A DNA stretch of 25,169 bases from an uncultured Alphaproteobacteria bacterium (GTDB taxonomy: Bacteria > Pseudomonadota > Alphaproteobacteria > Caulobacterales > Caulobacteraceae), in the NCBI GenBank assembly GCA_937920085.1, contig CALETE010000063.1:1-25169 (forward strand). The letters run 5' to 3'. The notes beneath the pieces are model-generated. The model had not been told where the DNA came from and made no database searches. It worked only from the letters and a program-made list of their open reading frames with translations. Position numbers and translations under genes: made by a program. Shown piece after piece: positions 6,464-14,011 of this stretch; the first letter of the stretch is position 1, and every line of letters begins with the position of its first letter.

Positions 6464-8119
6464 ATGTATCAGTACGACAGCCTCGATCGTGACATTCTGG
6501 CCGATCGGTCTGCGGAGTTCCGCGATCAGGTCGCCCGTCGCCTGTCTGGTGAAATCACCGAGGAGCACTTCAAGCCGGTGCGCTTGATGAACGGGCTCTA
6601 TCTGCAACTCCACGCCTATATGCTGCGGGTGGCGATCCCCTACGGGTCAATGAACGCCAAGCAATTGCATAAGCTGGCCGATATCGGGCGGCGCTATGAC
6701 AAGGGTTATGGCCATTTCACAACCCGGACAAATCTGCAGTTTCACTGGATAAAGCTGGCCGATACCCCCGATATTCTCGATGAGCTGGCTAGCATCGACA
6801 TGCACGCCATTCAAACCAGTGGCAATTGCATCCGAAATGTCACGGCAGATCCCTATGCCGGTGCCACGGCCGACGAGATCGATGATCCTCGGGTTTGGTC
6901 AGAGGCCATACGCCAGTGGTCCAGCCTGCATCCGGAATTCTCGTTCCTGCCGCGTAAGTTCAAGATCGCCATTACGGCGTCGGCGAAAGACCGGACGGTG
7001 GCCAAGGCCCATGACATTGGCTTGATGGTGCGCCGCGCCCGGGACGGGACCCTAGGCTTTGAAGTCATTGTCGGTGGGGGCATGGGCCGGACGCCGTTTA
7101 TCGGCCCGACCATCCGCGAGTTCTTGCCAGCTCACCGGCTGTTCTCTTACCTGGAAGCGATTTTGCGGGTGTATAACCGCCACGGTCGCCGGGACAATAT
7201 CTACAAGGCGCGGATCAAGATTTTAGTCTCTGCCCTGGGCCGCGAGGCCTTCGCCCGCGAGGTCGAAGAGGAATGGTCTAAGGTCGGCGAGGCCGGGGAT
7301 TTGCCAGACACCGAGATCGCCCGCATCCGCGGTGCCTTTTCGCGCAAGGCCTTTGAAACCCTGCCTGCCCAATCCGAAGTCTATGACGCCGCCGTCTCGG
7401 CAGACCCTGGATTTGCCCGGTTTGCGCGGAACAATCTCAAGCCCCACAAGCGTCAGGGCTACACGATTGTCGAAATTTCGCTGAAGGGTATTGGCGAAAC
7501 CCCAGGCGATGCGACCTCCGATCAGATGGATGTGGTGGCCGACTTGGCGGAACGGTTTGGCCAAGACGATGTCCGAGTCACCCACGAGCAGAACCTCGTC
7601 CTGCCTCACGTAAAGCTGGATGACGCACCTGAGGTCTATCGCGCCCTGGCTGCGGCGGGATTGGGGACGCCGAACATCAATCTGATCAGCGACATTATTG
7701 CCTGTCCTGGCTTGGATTATTGCGCCCTAGCCAATGCGCGGGCCATTATTGTGGCCCAGGACATCGCCCGGCGGTTCGCAGATCAGGACCGCGCCGAACA
7801 GGTTGGCGAGCTGAAGATCAAAATCTCTGGCTGCATCAATGCCTGTGGACATCACCATGTGGGGCATATCGGCATATTGGGGGTCGATAAAAAGGGCGAG
7901 GAATTCTACCAGCTGACCTTGGGCGGATCGGGAGCCGAAGATGCGGCAATCGGTAAGATCTTGGGTCCAGCCCTGCCTTTGGACAGGGTGACCGACGCTA
8001 TCGACACCCTTGTCGATGTGTATCTGCGCGAGCGTCAGGGCGATGAGCGCTTCTTGGACACCTACCGTCGTACCGGCGATGCACCCTTCAAGGAGGCCGT
8101 CTATGCCGAAACTCATTAG
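6464..8119 (+). CDS. cysI: Sulfite reductase hemoprotein (nitrite/sulfite reductase family)
   Basis: This enzyme reduces sulfite to sulfide by six electrons using siroheme coupled to a [4Fe-4S] cluster. At 551 residues it is full length. It has two nitrite/sulfite-reductase ferredoxin-like half domains (HFTTRTNLQFHWI near residue 84, RVTHEQNLVLPHV near 371). The cluster/siroheme cysteines are Cys414 and Cys420 (ACPGLDYC), then Cys457 and Cys461 (GCINACGHHH). SGNCIRNVTADP, near residue 119, is also typical. AGGGGAGGG lies just before the ATG. No cysJ flavoprotein gene accompanies it, while a ferredoxin-NADP reductase gene ends the operon. Electrons therefore probably come from ferredoxin. Assimilatory nitrite reduction is the alternative, but cysH favours sulfite. 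Confidence 0.94.
   Translation: MYQYDSLDRDILADRSAEFRDQVARRLSGEITEEHFKPVRLMNGLYLQLHAYMLRVAIPYGSMNAKQLHKLADIGRRYDKGYGHFTTRTNLQFHWIKLADTPDILDELASIDMHAIQTSGNCIRNVTADPYAGATADEIDDPRVWSEAIRQWSSLHPEFSFLPRKFKIAITASAKDRTVAKAHDIGLMVRRARDGTLGFEVIVGGGMGRTPFIGPTIREFLPAHRLFSYLEAILRVYNRHGRRDNIYKARIKILVSALGREAFAREVEEEWSKVGEAGDLPDTEIARIRGAFSRKAFETLPAQSEVYDAAVSADPGFARFARNNLKPHKRQGYTIVEISLKGIGETPGDATSDQMDVVADLAERFGQDDVRVTHEQNLVLPHVKLDDAPEVYRALAAAGLGTPNINLISDIIACPGLDYCALANARAIIVAQDIARRFADQDRAEQVGELKIKISGCINACGHHHVGHIGILGVDKKGEEFYQLTLGGSGAEDAAIGKILGPALPLDRVTDAIDTLVDVYLRERQGDERFLDTYRRTGDAPFKEAVYAETH
8090..8096 (+). promoter_or_regulatory. Shine-Dalgarno site for the DUF934 gene, inside cysI
   Basis: AAGGAGG lies 6 bases before ATG 8103 within the last codons of cysI. 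It fixes the start of the overlapping DUF934 gene. Confidence 0.75.
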
Positions 8120-8606
8120 GCTAGAGGCTGAGCATTTTGTTGAAGCCGATGACAGCTTCACCTCGGTCGCCGATGATCAGGACCTACCGGAAGGCGATGT
8201 GATCGTTTCCTTCGCCCGCTTTCAATCCGAGGGGCATGCCCTGATCGGTGAGGGACGTCGGGTTGGTGTCCGCCTCGAGCCCGACGAAGCGGTCGAGGCC
8301 CTTGCTGACGATCTCGGGAAGATATCTGTCGTCGCCCTAGCCTTTCCGAAATTTCGCGATGGTCGGGCCTTCACATCGGCCCATGTCCTCAAGAGCCGCC
8401 TTGGCTTTGCCGGGGAAATTCGCGCAGTGGGCGATGTGGTGCGAGACCTTGCAGGGTTCATGGTCCGCTGTGGCTTTACGGCCTTTGAACCCGCGGACGG
8501 TGCGACGCTTGAGCAGTGGGCAAGTTCCGTTCAGCGCCACCGGCATGTCTACCAGCGCGCTGCCGATAGCCGCATTCCTGCCTTCGCTGAACGCGAGGGG
8601 CGCTGA
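8103..8606 (+). CDS. DUF934 protein (putative sulfite reductase-associated factor)
   Basis: This 167-residue protein belongs to the DUF934 family, regularly encoded beside sulfite reductase and APS reductase genes in proteobacteria. Visible features: LPEGDVIVSFARFQ, then GVRLEPDEAVEALADDL, a central VVALAFPKFRDGRAFTSAHVLKSR stretch characteristic of the family, and a C-terminal RHRHVYQRAAD motif. There is one Cys and no membrane segment. The gene starts inside cysI (17-base overlap) behind a strong ribosome binding site, and cysH begins 5 bases after it. Databases often label it an oxidoreductase subunit, but no activity is established to my knowledge. Being tightly coupled to cysI and cysH, it probably assists one of these enzymes. 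Confidence 0.87.
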   Translation: MPKLIRLEAEHFVEADDSFTSVADDQDLPEGDVIVSFARFQSEGHALIGEGRRVGVRLEPDEAVEALADDLGKISVVALAFPKFRDGRAFTSAHVLKSRLGFAGEIRAVGDVVRDLAGFMVRCGFTAFEPADGATLEQWASSVQRHRHVYQRAADSRIPAFAEREGR

Positions 8607-8611
8607 CCGCA

Positions 8612-9349
8612 ATGGCCTACGACCAGGAAGACCCGGCATCCTTGGCGTCACGTCTAGATGCTGACCTTCGACATGCTGATCCCGCGACGATCTTGCAGGT
8701 CGCAATTGATCGCTTCGGAGATCGCCTGGCCCTAGTCTCATCGTTTGGAGCAGAGTCGGTCGTCCTTTTGCATTTGGCGGCGCAATTGAAGCCGGACCTT
8801 CCCGTCCTGTTCCTCGACACAGGCATGCTGTTTGGCCAGACCCTGGACTATCGGCGAAGCTTGGCCGCAAAGCTGGGACTGACCCAGGTTAAGGATCTCC
8901 GTCCAGCGTTTACAGACCTTGCCACCGCTGATCCGGACGCCAAGCTCTGGCAGACTGACACAGAGGCCTGCTGTCATGTGCGGAAGGTATTACCCCTGGA
9001 TCGCGCCCTTGAGGGGTATGAGGCCTGGATAACGGGTCGCAAGCGGTTTCACGGGGGCGATAGGGTCAGCTTGCCTGTGGTTGAAGCTGCAGATCATCAG
9101 ATCAAGTTCAATCCCCTCGCCAATTGGGGCAAGGCGGAACTCGATGCCTATATGGTTGTGCACAACCTCCCGGCCCATCCCTTGGTCGCTCAGGGCTTTC
9201 CCTCCATCGGATGTTGGCCATGCACTCAAGCAGTGGAAAATGACGAAGATATCCGTGCCGGGCGTTGGGCGGGTTCCGAAAAGAGCGAATGCGGCATACA
9301 TGTCGCCCGCGCGCCGGGTGCTGTCGCCAATGTCGGCGGCGACATCTAG
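8612..9349 (+). CDS. cysH: Adenylyl-sulfate (APS) reductase, iron-sulfur type
   Basis: The enzyme reduces activated sulfate to sulfite with thioredoxin as donor. The 245-residue product has the PP-loop-type nucleotide site SSFGAESVVLLHL (residues 43-55) and LFLDTGMLF. Two cysteine pairs, Cys120-Cys121 (EACCHVRK) and Cys201/Cys204 (GCWPCT), mark the [4Fe-4S] form that uses APS. The nucleophile is Cys227 in SECGIH near the C-terminus. By family rule the CC...CxxC pattern separates APS reductases from cluster-free PAPS reductases, so the substrate is most likely APS and no APS kinase is required. It sits between the DUF934 gene and fpr in the same operon and supplies sulfite to CysI. Confidence 0.93.
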   Translation: MAYDQEDPASLASRLDADLRHADPATILQVAIDRFGDRLALVSSFGAESVVLLHLAAQLKPDLPVLFLDTGMLFGQTLDYRRSLAAKLGLTQVKDLRPAFTDLATADPDAKLWQTDTEACCHVRKVLPLDRALEGYEAWITGRKRFHGGDRVSLPVVEAADHQIKFNPLANWGKAELDAYMVVHNLPAHPLVAQGFPSIGCWPCTQAVENDEDIRAGRWAGSEKSECGIHVARAPGAVANVGGDI

Positions 9350-9374
9350 CGCCTTCCTGTAAGAAGACTCAGCA

Positions 9375-10181
9375 ATGACCGAAAATCCTGTGGTTCCCGC
9401 CGCGAAGAAGAGTGCGTTCCTCACTGAGACCGTGACCTGGACTCAGCACTGGACGGACAGGCTATTTTCCTTCCGGACCACCCGCGATCCGGGCTTCCGG
9501 TTTCAGAGCGGGCAGTTCGTGATGGTTGGTCTCGAAGTCGAAGGCAAGCCCTTATTGCGCGCCTATTCGATCGCTAGCCCTTCTTGGCATGAGGAACTGG
9601 AATTCTATTCCATAAAGGTCCCCGATGGTCCTCTGACCTCTCGGCTGCAGAATATTAAGGTGGGGGACCAGGTCCTAATCGGACGCAAGCCCACGGGGAC
9701 CCTGGTCTTAGATGGCCTAAAGCCTGGAAAGCGCCTGTTTATGCTGGGCACGGGAACAGGTCTGGCACCCTGGCTGAGCCTTGCCCGAGACCCGGAGGTC
9801 TACGACCGATTTGAACAGGTCATTGTCACGCACACCGTGCGTCAGGTGGCTGATCTGAACTATCGCGAGATGTTCGAAACCGAGCTCCGACAGGATGAAA
9901 TCCTGGGCGAGCTCATTGGTGACAAGCTGCAATATTATCCCACTGTCACCCGCGAGCCGTTCAAGACCCAGGGGCGAATTACAGATCTCATCAGCTCTGG
10001 GCTGATGTGCAGAGACCTGGGTCTTCCGGACCTTGATCCTGCCACCGATCGGCTGATGCTGTGCGGCGGCCCTTCGGTTTTGGCCGATCTCAAAGTGCTA
10101 CTGGAAGCCAGAGGCTATGTGGAAGGTTCGCTGGCTTCACCGGGTGACTATGTGCTGGAACGGGCCTTCGTCGAGACCTAA
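9375..10181 (+). CDS. fpr: Ferredoxin--NADP(+) reductase
   Basis: This FAD enzyme moves electrons between NADPH and ferredoxin. The 268-residue product is of the bacterial FPR type. RAYSIAS (near residue 60) is the FAD-binding RxYS motif, GTGTGLAPWLS is the pyridine-nucleotide loop, LCGGPSVL follows, and the C-terminus VLERAFVET resembles the conserved VEKAFVE end of the family. It lies 25 bases after cysH as last gene of the cys operon. No CysJ is present, so the natural reading is that it reduces a ferredoxin that feeds sulfite reductase. The ferredoxin gene is not in this window. The stop overlaps the convergent 3D-domain gene by 4 bases. Confidence 0.93.
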   Translation: MTENPVVPAAKKSAFLTETVTWTQHWTDRLFSFRTTRDPGFRFQSGQFVMVGLEVEGKPLLRAYSIASPSWHEELEFYSIKVPDGPLTSRLQNIKVGDQVLIGRKPTGTLVLDGLKPGKRLFMLGTGTGLAPWLSLARDPEVYDRFEQVIVTHTVRQVADLNYREMFETELRQDEILGELIGDKLQYYPTVTREPFKTQGRITDLISSGLMCRDLGLPDLDPATDRLMLCGGPSVLADLKVLLEARGYVEGSLASPGDYVLERAFVET

Positions 10182-10663
10182 TTGGGCGGACACCCCTGGA
10201 AGACGCCCACTGCACTTACGGACAAATGCGCCATATTCAGCTGTCGGAATGCGGCTGTGGACCTTGCGCTTGAGCCGGTAAAGAGGTCGATCCGGGTCCC
10301 TTTTATTCCCCCCCCGGTATCGGAGGCGTACCAATAGCCATCGTGCAGGCTGCCGTCTGGCATGGGCAGGCCAACTGTCTCCTTGATGAAGAGCACTGTA
10401 CGCTTTGGGATGACGTGGACATCGATGGCTGCCGTTCGCATGGCCACCACCCGGCACCCCAGGGAATCCAAGGTGCCAACACCCCGAGCACCAGCGTGAT
10501 AGAGGCTGGCCTTCATTTGGTAGGTGGCCGATCTGGGCGAGGTTTCGTTGGGCAAACCTAACAAGACGTCGCCAATGGGATCGCCTTGCAGGGATTGGGC
10601 CTGGCCGAGGTGCGCCATAACCAAAACTGGCAGTGAGGCCATGGTGGCGAGGCAGCGTCTCAA
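10178..10663 (-). CDS. Secreted 3D-domain protein (MltA-like double-psi barrel)
   Basis: This 161-residue protein starts with a signal peptide (hydrophobic LPVLVMAHLG, then AQAQS-like cleavage context near residue 23). The C-terminal half is a 3D (three-Asp) domain, the double-psi beta-barrel fold of MltA-type lytic transglycosylases. GTLDSLGCRVVAMRTAAIDV is followed by IPKRTVLFI and DTGGGIKGTRIDLF, with Asp81, Asp115 and Asp126 in the conserved places. It is much shorter than MltA and lacks MltA's other domain, so it is a stand-alone 3D protein, perhaps acting on peptidoglycan in the periplasm. The start is a TTG with an excellent ribosome binding site 8 bases upstream; the ATG seven codons on lacks one. 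Confidence 0.8.
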   Translation of the reverse strand: MRRCLATMASLPVLVMAHLGQAQSLQGDPIGDVLLGLPNETSPRSATYQMKASLYHAGARGVGTLDSLGCRVVAMRTAAIDVHVIPKRTVLFIKETVGLPMPDGSLHDGYWYASDTGGGIKGTRIDLFTGSSARSTAAFRQLNMAHLSVSAVGVFQGCPPN

Positions 10664-10671
10664 ATCGCCGT

Positions 10672-10678
10672 CCTCCTT
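10672..10678 (-). promoter_or_regulatory. Shine-Dalgarno site supporting a TTG start (3D-domain gene)
   Basis: AAGGAGG on the minus strand is 8 bases before the TTG at 10663, supporting that rare start codon over the later ATG. Confidence 0.7.
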
Positions 10679-10810
10679 TGTGACACACTTGTCGGCAAGC
10701 CTGTCTAGCGGGCCAGGGTGGCGCTCACAACTCTTCTGGTCACACTGGACACCTTGTCACATTCCTATGGCTGGCATTCTGGAGTTCAACAGCTAGGATC
10801 GTATTGCGGT

Positions 10811-10816
10811 AGGAGG
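10811..10816 (+). promoter_or_regulatory. Shine-Dalgarno site supporting a TTG start (GST gene)
   Basis: AGGAGG is 7 bases before TTG 10824. The next in-frame ATG codons lie deep in the thioredoxin fold, so the TTG start is needed. Confidence 0.75.
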
Positions 10817-10823
10817 TCAAATA

Positions 10824-11411
10824 TTGCGCGTATATGGCGATTCAATTTCTGGGAACTGCCAAAAAGTCCAATGGACGGCCGATTACCTAGCCTTGCCCTA
10901 TGAGTGGGTTGAAACGGACATCCTGAAGCAAGAATCGCGGACAGAGTCGTTTTTGGCGCTTAATCCCGCAGGACAAGTGCCCCTGGTCGTTCTCGATGAC
11001 GGACGGCCCCTCGCGCAATCCAACGCGATTATCTTGCATCTTGCAGAGGGGACTAACCTGATCCCCAAGGACAGCTATGACCGTGCAAAGGTGCTGGAAT
11101 GGTTGTTCTGGGAGCAATACAGCCACGAGCCTTATGTGGCGGTTGCCAGATTTCAGATGCGATACCTGGGTAAGCCAGCTTCGGATCTTGAGCCCAGGTT
11201 GGTTGAGCGCGGAAACGCGGCCCTCGGCCTGATGGAAGGCGCCTTGGCAGGGTCCTCATTCCTGGTGGGTCAGTCCCTGACACTGGCTGACATTGCGCTC
11301 GTCGCCTATACGCGCATGGCGGGGGAGGGGGGCTTTAACCTCGCCGACTATCCGCTGCTTCAGGCCTGGATTCGGCGGGTTGAATCGGAACTGGCGCTTC
11401 CGTCGCTTTGA
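10824..11411 (+). CDS. Glutathione S-transferase family protein
   Basis: The 195-residue product has the two-domain GST layout. The N-terminal thioredoxin fold runs from RVYGDSISGNCQKVQW to a glutathione-binding segment with the cis-Pro loop NPAGQVPLVVLDDGRPLAQS and NAIILHLAEGT. An all-helical domain follows, with FLVGQSLTLADIALVAYTR, the conserved N-capping box of GST helix 6. The active-site residue is uncertain: Ser8, Ser10 and Cys13 all lie in the right place. It begins with TTG behind AGGAGG. It is transcribed divergently from the 3D-domain gene, and its stop lies 41 bases before the nuclease-like gene, so the two may be co-transcribed. The substrate is unknown. Confidence 0.88.
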   Translation: MRVYGDSISGNCQKVQWTADYLALPYEWVETDILKQESRTESFLALNPAGQVPLVVLDDGRPLAQSNAIILHLAEGTNLIPKDSYDRAKVLEWLFWEQYSHEPYVAVARFQMRYLGKPASDLEPRLVERGNAALGLMEGALAGSSFLVGQSLTLADIALVAYTRMAGEGGFNLADYPLLQAWIRRVESELALPSL

Positions 11412-11452
11412 GGCGCTTGCCTTCGCGCGGATTCGCCAGCACACCCCAGGGC

Positions 11453-12457
11453 ATGAAACCTATTGCCCTTGTTCTAAGTCTATCCATCTGCCTTGCGCCG
11501 GCAAGCGCCCTGGCCTGGGGTGGATCAGGACACCGCATGATTGGCCAGGCGGCCATAGAGTCCCTGCCGTCTGACCTGCCAGCCTTTTTGCGAACGCCAA
11601 AGACGGCTGCCGATGTCGGGGAATTGGCGCGGGAGCCTGACCGTTGGAAAGGTGCCGGTAAGCTTCATGACCAAAACCGCGATCCTGGACATTTTGTTGA
11701 CCTGTCAGATGACGGGACCATCCTAGGCGGTCCGCGGCTCGAGACCTTAGCGACCACGCGAAAGGACTATGAAGCGGCCTTAAAGGCGGTGGGAACCAAC
11801 AGTTGGGATGCGGGCTATTTGCCCTATTCCATCCTCGATACCCAACAGCAATTGACCAAGGACTTTGCCTATTGGCGGGTGACGTCTGCCGCTGAGCGGC
11901 TTGAGCGCAATCCTAGCCGTCGGGCCTGGCTGGCTGCAGACCGCCTACGGCGGGAGTATCTGATCCTCGCGACCCTTGGTCAGCTTGCACACTATGTGGG
12001 GGACGGATCGCAGCCCCTGCATGTGACGATTCACTATAACGGCTGGGGGGACTTTCCCAATCCCAAGGGCTACACCACCGCCCGGGTGCACGGCCCCTTC
12101 GAGAGTGATTTTGTTGCCGCCAATATTCATAAGGATCAGGTTCGACGGGCCATGTCGCCCCTCGCCCAGCCAAATGGTCCGCTTGAGACGCGTGTCGCGG
12201 CCTATCTTGCGACGACGGGGCAGGCGGTTATTCCGCTATATGAGCTGGAAAAGCAGGGCGGGTTTCAGGGGGATAATGCCAAAGGCCTTGCCTTTGCTTT
12301 GGAGCGTGTGGCTGCCGGGGCGAGTGAGTATCGCGATTTGATCGTCGAGGCCTGGAGGGGTTCGCTGAAGGTCACCGTCGGTTGGCCGGCCATAAGCCTC
12401 GCCGATGTCGAGGCCAAACGGGTGGATGCCTATCTTTCTCTCTACAGCAAGGACTAG
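11453..12457 (+). CDS. Secreted S1/P1-type nuclease / zinc-dependent phospholipase C-like protein
   Basis: This 334-residue protein is a member of the S1/P1 nuclease and zinc phospholipase C fold, which uses a trinuclear zinc site. The N-terminus MKPIALVLSLSICLAPASALA is a signal peptide. Cleavage after ALA would leave Trp as residue 1 of WGGSGHRMIG, exactly what the family needs because the N-terminal Trp amine and carbonyl bind zinc. Further likely ligands are His in LHDQNRDPGHFVDL and His/Asp/His in AHYVGDGSQPLH. ATG 11453 is preferred over a TTG at 11408, which would put 15 extra residues before the signal. The substrate (nucleic acid or phospholipid) cannot be decided. A product of about 310 mature residues is normal. 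Confidence 0.85.
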   Translation: MKPIALVLSLSICLAPASALAWGGSGHRMIGQAAIESLPSDLPAFLRTPKTAADVGELAREPDRWKGAGKLHDQNRDPGHFVDLSDDGTILGGPRLETLATTRKDYEAALKAVGTNSWDAGYLPYSILDTQQQLTKDFAYWRVTSAAERLERNPSRRAWLAADRLRREYLILATLGQLAHYVGDGSQPLHVTIHYNGWGDFPNPKGYTTARVHGPFESDFVAANIHKDQVRRAMSPLAQPNGPLETRVAAYLATTGQAVIPLYELEKQGGFQGDNAKGLAFALERVAAGASEYRDLIVEAWRGSLKVTVGWPAISLADVEAKRVDAYLSLYSKD

Positions 12458-12462
12458 CTGTT

Positions 12463-13362
12463 ATGCCGCAAGCCCAAATCATTGATGGTCGCGCCATGGC
12501 CGAGCGCCTGCGCGTCGATGTTGCCGCCGATGTGGCACGCCTGAAGGCTGAGCATGGCATTACCCCAGGCTTGGCTGTGGTCCTGGTTGGCGACGATGGT
12601 GCAAGCCAGGTCTATGTCCGCTCCAAGGGCGAGCAATCCAAGGCCGCAGGTATGCATTCGGTGACCCATATCCTGCCAGGGGACACCTCGCAGACCGAAC
12701 TGCTGGCCCTGGTCCGTCACCTCAACGGCGACCCGGCCATTCACGGTATCCTCGTGCAATTGCCCCTGCCCAAGGGACTGGACGAGAAAGCCATTATTCA
12801 GGCCATTGACCCCGACAAAGACGTCGATGGCCTTCACGTCATCAATGCCGGGCGGCTTGCTCAGGGTCTGCCGTGTTTGGCTCCTTGCACGCCTGTGGGC
12901 TGCATGATTTTGATCCGAGATGTCCTAGGTCCAGACCTTGCGGGCAAGCGGGCTGTGGTGGTTGGACGTTCAGCCTTGGTGGGACGTCCGGTTGCGCAAT
13001 TGCTGATCCATGCCGATTGCACCGTCACCATCGCCCATTCACGAACCAAGGATCTGGCCGCGGTGTGTCGGGAGGCCGATATCCTTGTGGCCGCGGCAGG
13101 ACGGGCGCAGTTCATCAAAGCCGACTGGCTTAAGCCGGGGGCCACAGTGATCGATGTGGGCACGAATCCCGTGCCGTTTAGAGACCCCGTGAAGGCTGCC
13201 GAGGGCAAGACCAAGCTGGTTGGCGATGTCGACTATAAGGGGGCCCGCGACGTCGCCTACGCCATTACGCCGGTTCCGGGGGGCGTGGGGCCCATGACCG
13301 TGGCCTGCCTTCTGGTCAATACGGTGACGGCTGCCAAACGCATTGCTGGGCTGGCAGCCTAA
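12463..13362 (+). CDS. folD: Methylenetetrahydrofolate dehydrogenase / cyclohydrolase
   Basis: Bifunctional enzyme of one-carbon metabolism that converts 5,10-methylene-THF to 5,10-methenyl-THF with NADP, then to 10-formyl-THF. At 299 residues it is full length. VYVRSKGEQSKAAGM contains the conserved Tyr and catalytic Lys. HGILVQLPLP, DKDVDGLHVINAGRL, the Rossmann loop VVVGRSALVGRPVAQLL and the C-terminal TPVPGGVGPMTVACLL are all intact. AAGGA lies ahead of ATG 12463; the longer open frame to 12382 overlaps the upstream gene and is ignored. Its start is 5 bases after the nuclease-like gene, so it may share that transcript. purU, which hydrolyses its product, lies 8 kb away. Confidence 0.96.
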   Translation: MPQAQIIDGRAMAERLRVDVAADVARLKAEHGITPGLAVVLVGDDGASQVYVRSKGEQSKAAGMHSVTHILPGDTSQTELLALVRHLNGDPAIHGILVQLPLPKGLDEKAIIQAIDPDKDVDGLHVINAGRLAQGLPCLAPCTPVGCMILIRDVLGPDLAGKRAVVVGRSALVGRPVAQLLIHADCTVTIAHSRTKDLAAVCREADILVAAAGRAQFIKADWLKPGATVIDVGTNPVPFRDPVKAAEGKTKLVGDVDYKGARDVAYAITPVPGGVGPMTVACLLVNTVTAAKRIAGLAA

Positions 13363-13390
13363 CGACTAGGCCCCTGAACCGGAACGTGGT

Positions 13391-14011
13391 CTAGCGGGCT
13401 GTCAAACTGGCGTTCGTGTTCGCGACAATCGCTGCCAAGGCCTCGCCAACGGCCTTGTCAAAGGCAGCGACAATGGCAGAGACCCGATTATCCGTTGCCC
13501 GGGCCTGAATTGCGAGGGTTTCGTCTTTGACCAGAGCCCGATCCGATGCCCGTATCAGAACCATGTGGATCTCAATGCGCACGTCTGGCGCAGCCCGTGG
13601 ACCCTGATCATAGACAGCCTCAAATCTCTGCACGTCAAGCCGTAGGGTATAGTCTGCTCTGGCCGGTTCTCCTCGGATGACAAGGCGGGCGGGACCCGGC
13701 CCGGCATTGAAGGCTCCTAGCAGGGCCTCGTTGAAGAGTGTGTCTGCTGGCCCCGCCCAGCGAGATTGGGCGAGATAGGCGACCTGAGACCCTGTGACCG
13801 TCAAAATACGATCCCCAGCCGCAGCAGCATTGAAACTTCCGCCAGCGCGCACCACGCCCACCCGATCGCCAGCTGGGTTTGCGGCAGCGATGACCGCCTG
13901 TCGGCCGTCAAATCGATAAAGCTGCACGGGTTTGGTCTTCGGAAAAACGGTAATGCAACCGCTTAGACCGATGGCTAGCAGGACAAAAAAGGCCGTTACA
14001 ATCCGGTTCAT
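13391..14011 (-). CDS. ABC-type transport auxiliary lipoprotein (PqiC-like)
   Basis: This 206-residue lipoprotein has a signal peptide ending in the lipobox LSGC (Cys19). It resembles the PqiC/DUF330-type auxiliary lipoproteins of MCE systems: an N-terminal YRFDG strand, a central LTVTGSQVAYLAQSRWAGP segment followed by FNEALLGAF, and DYTLRLDVQRFEAVYD toward the C-terminus. It is the last gene of the MCE operon and overlaps the MCE gene by 4 bases, with AGAGGT before its ATG. Such lipoproteins sit in the outer membrane, or anchored in the periplasm, and are thought to receive lipid from, or dock, the MCE complex. The exact role here is inferred from family and operon. Confidence 0.87.
   Translation of the reverse strand: MNRIVTAFFVLLAIGLSGCITVFPKTKPVQLYRFDGRQAVIAAANPAGDRVGVVRAGGSFNAAAAGDRILTVTGSQVAYLAQSRWAGPADTLFNEALLGAFNAGPGPARLVIRGEPARADYTLRLDVQRFEAVYDQGPRAAPDVRIEIHMVLIRASDRALVKDETLAIQARATDNRVSAIVAAFDKAVGEALAAIVANTNASLTAR

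Noticed and set aside
10137..10688. Alternative minus-strand frame of 183 codons over the 3D-domain gene
   Set aside because: Composition is Arg/Pro/His-rich without motifs, while the other frame has a signal peptide, a strong ribosome binding site and the 3D motif.
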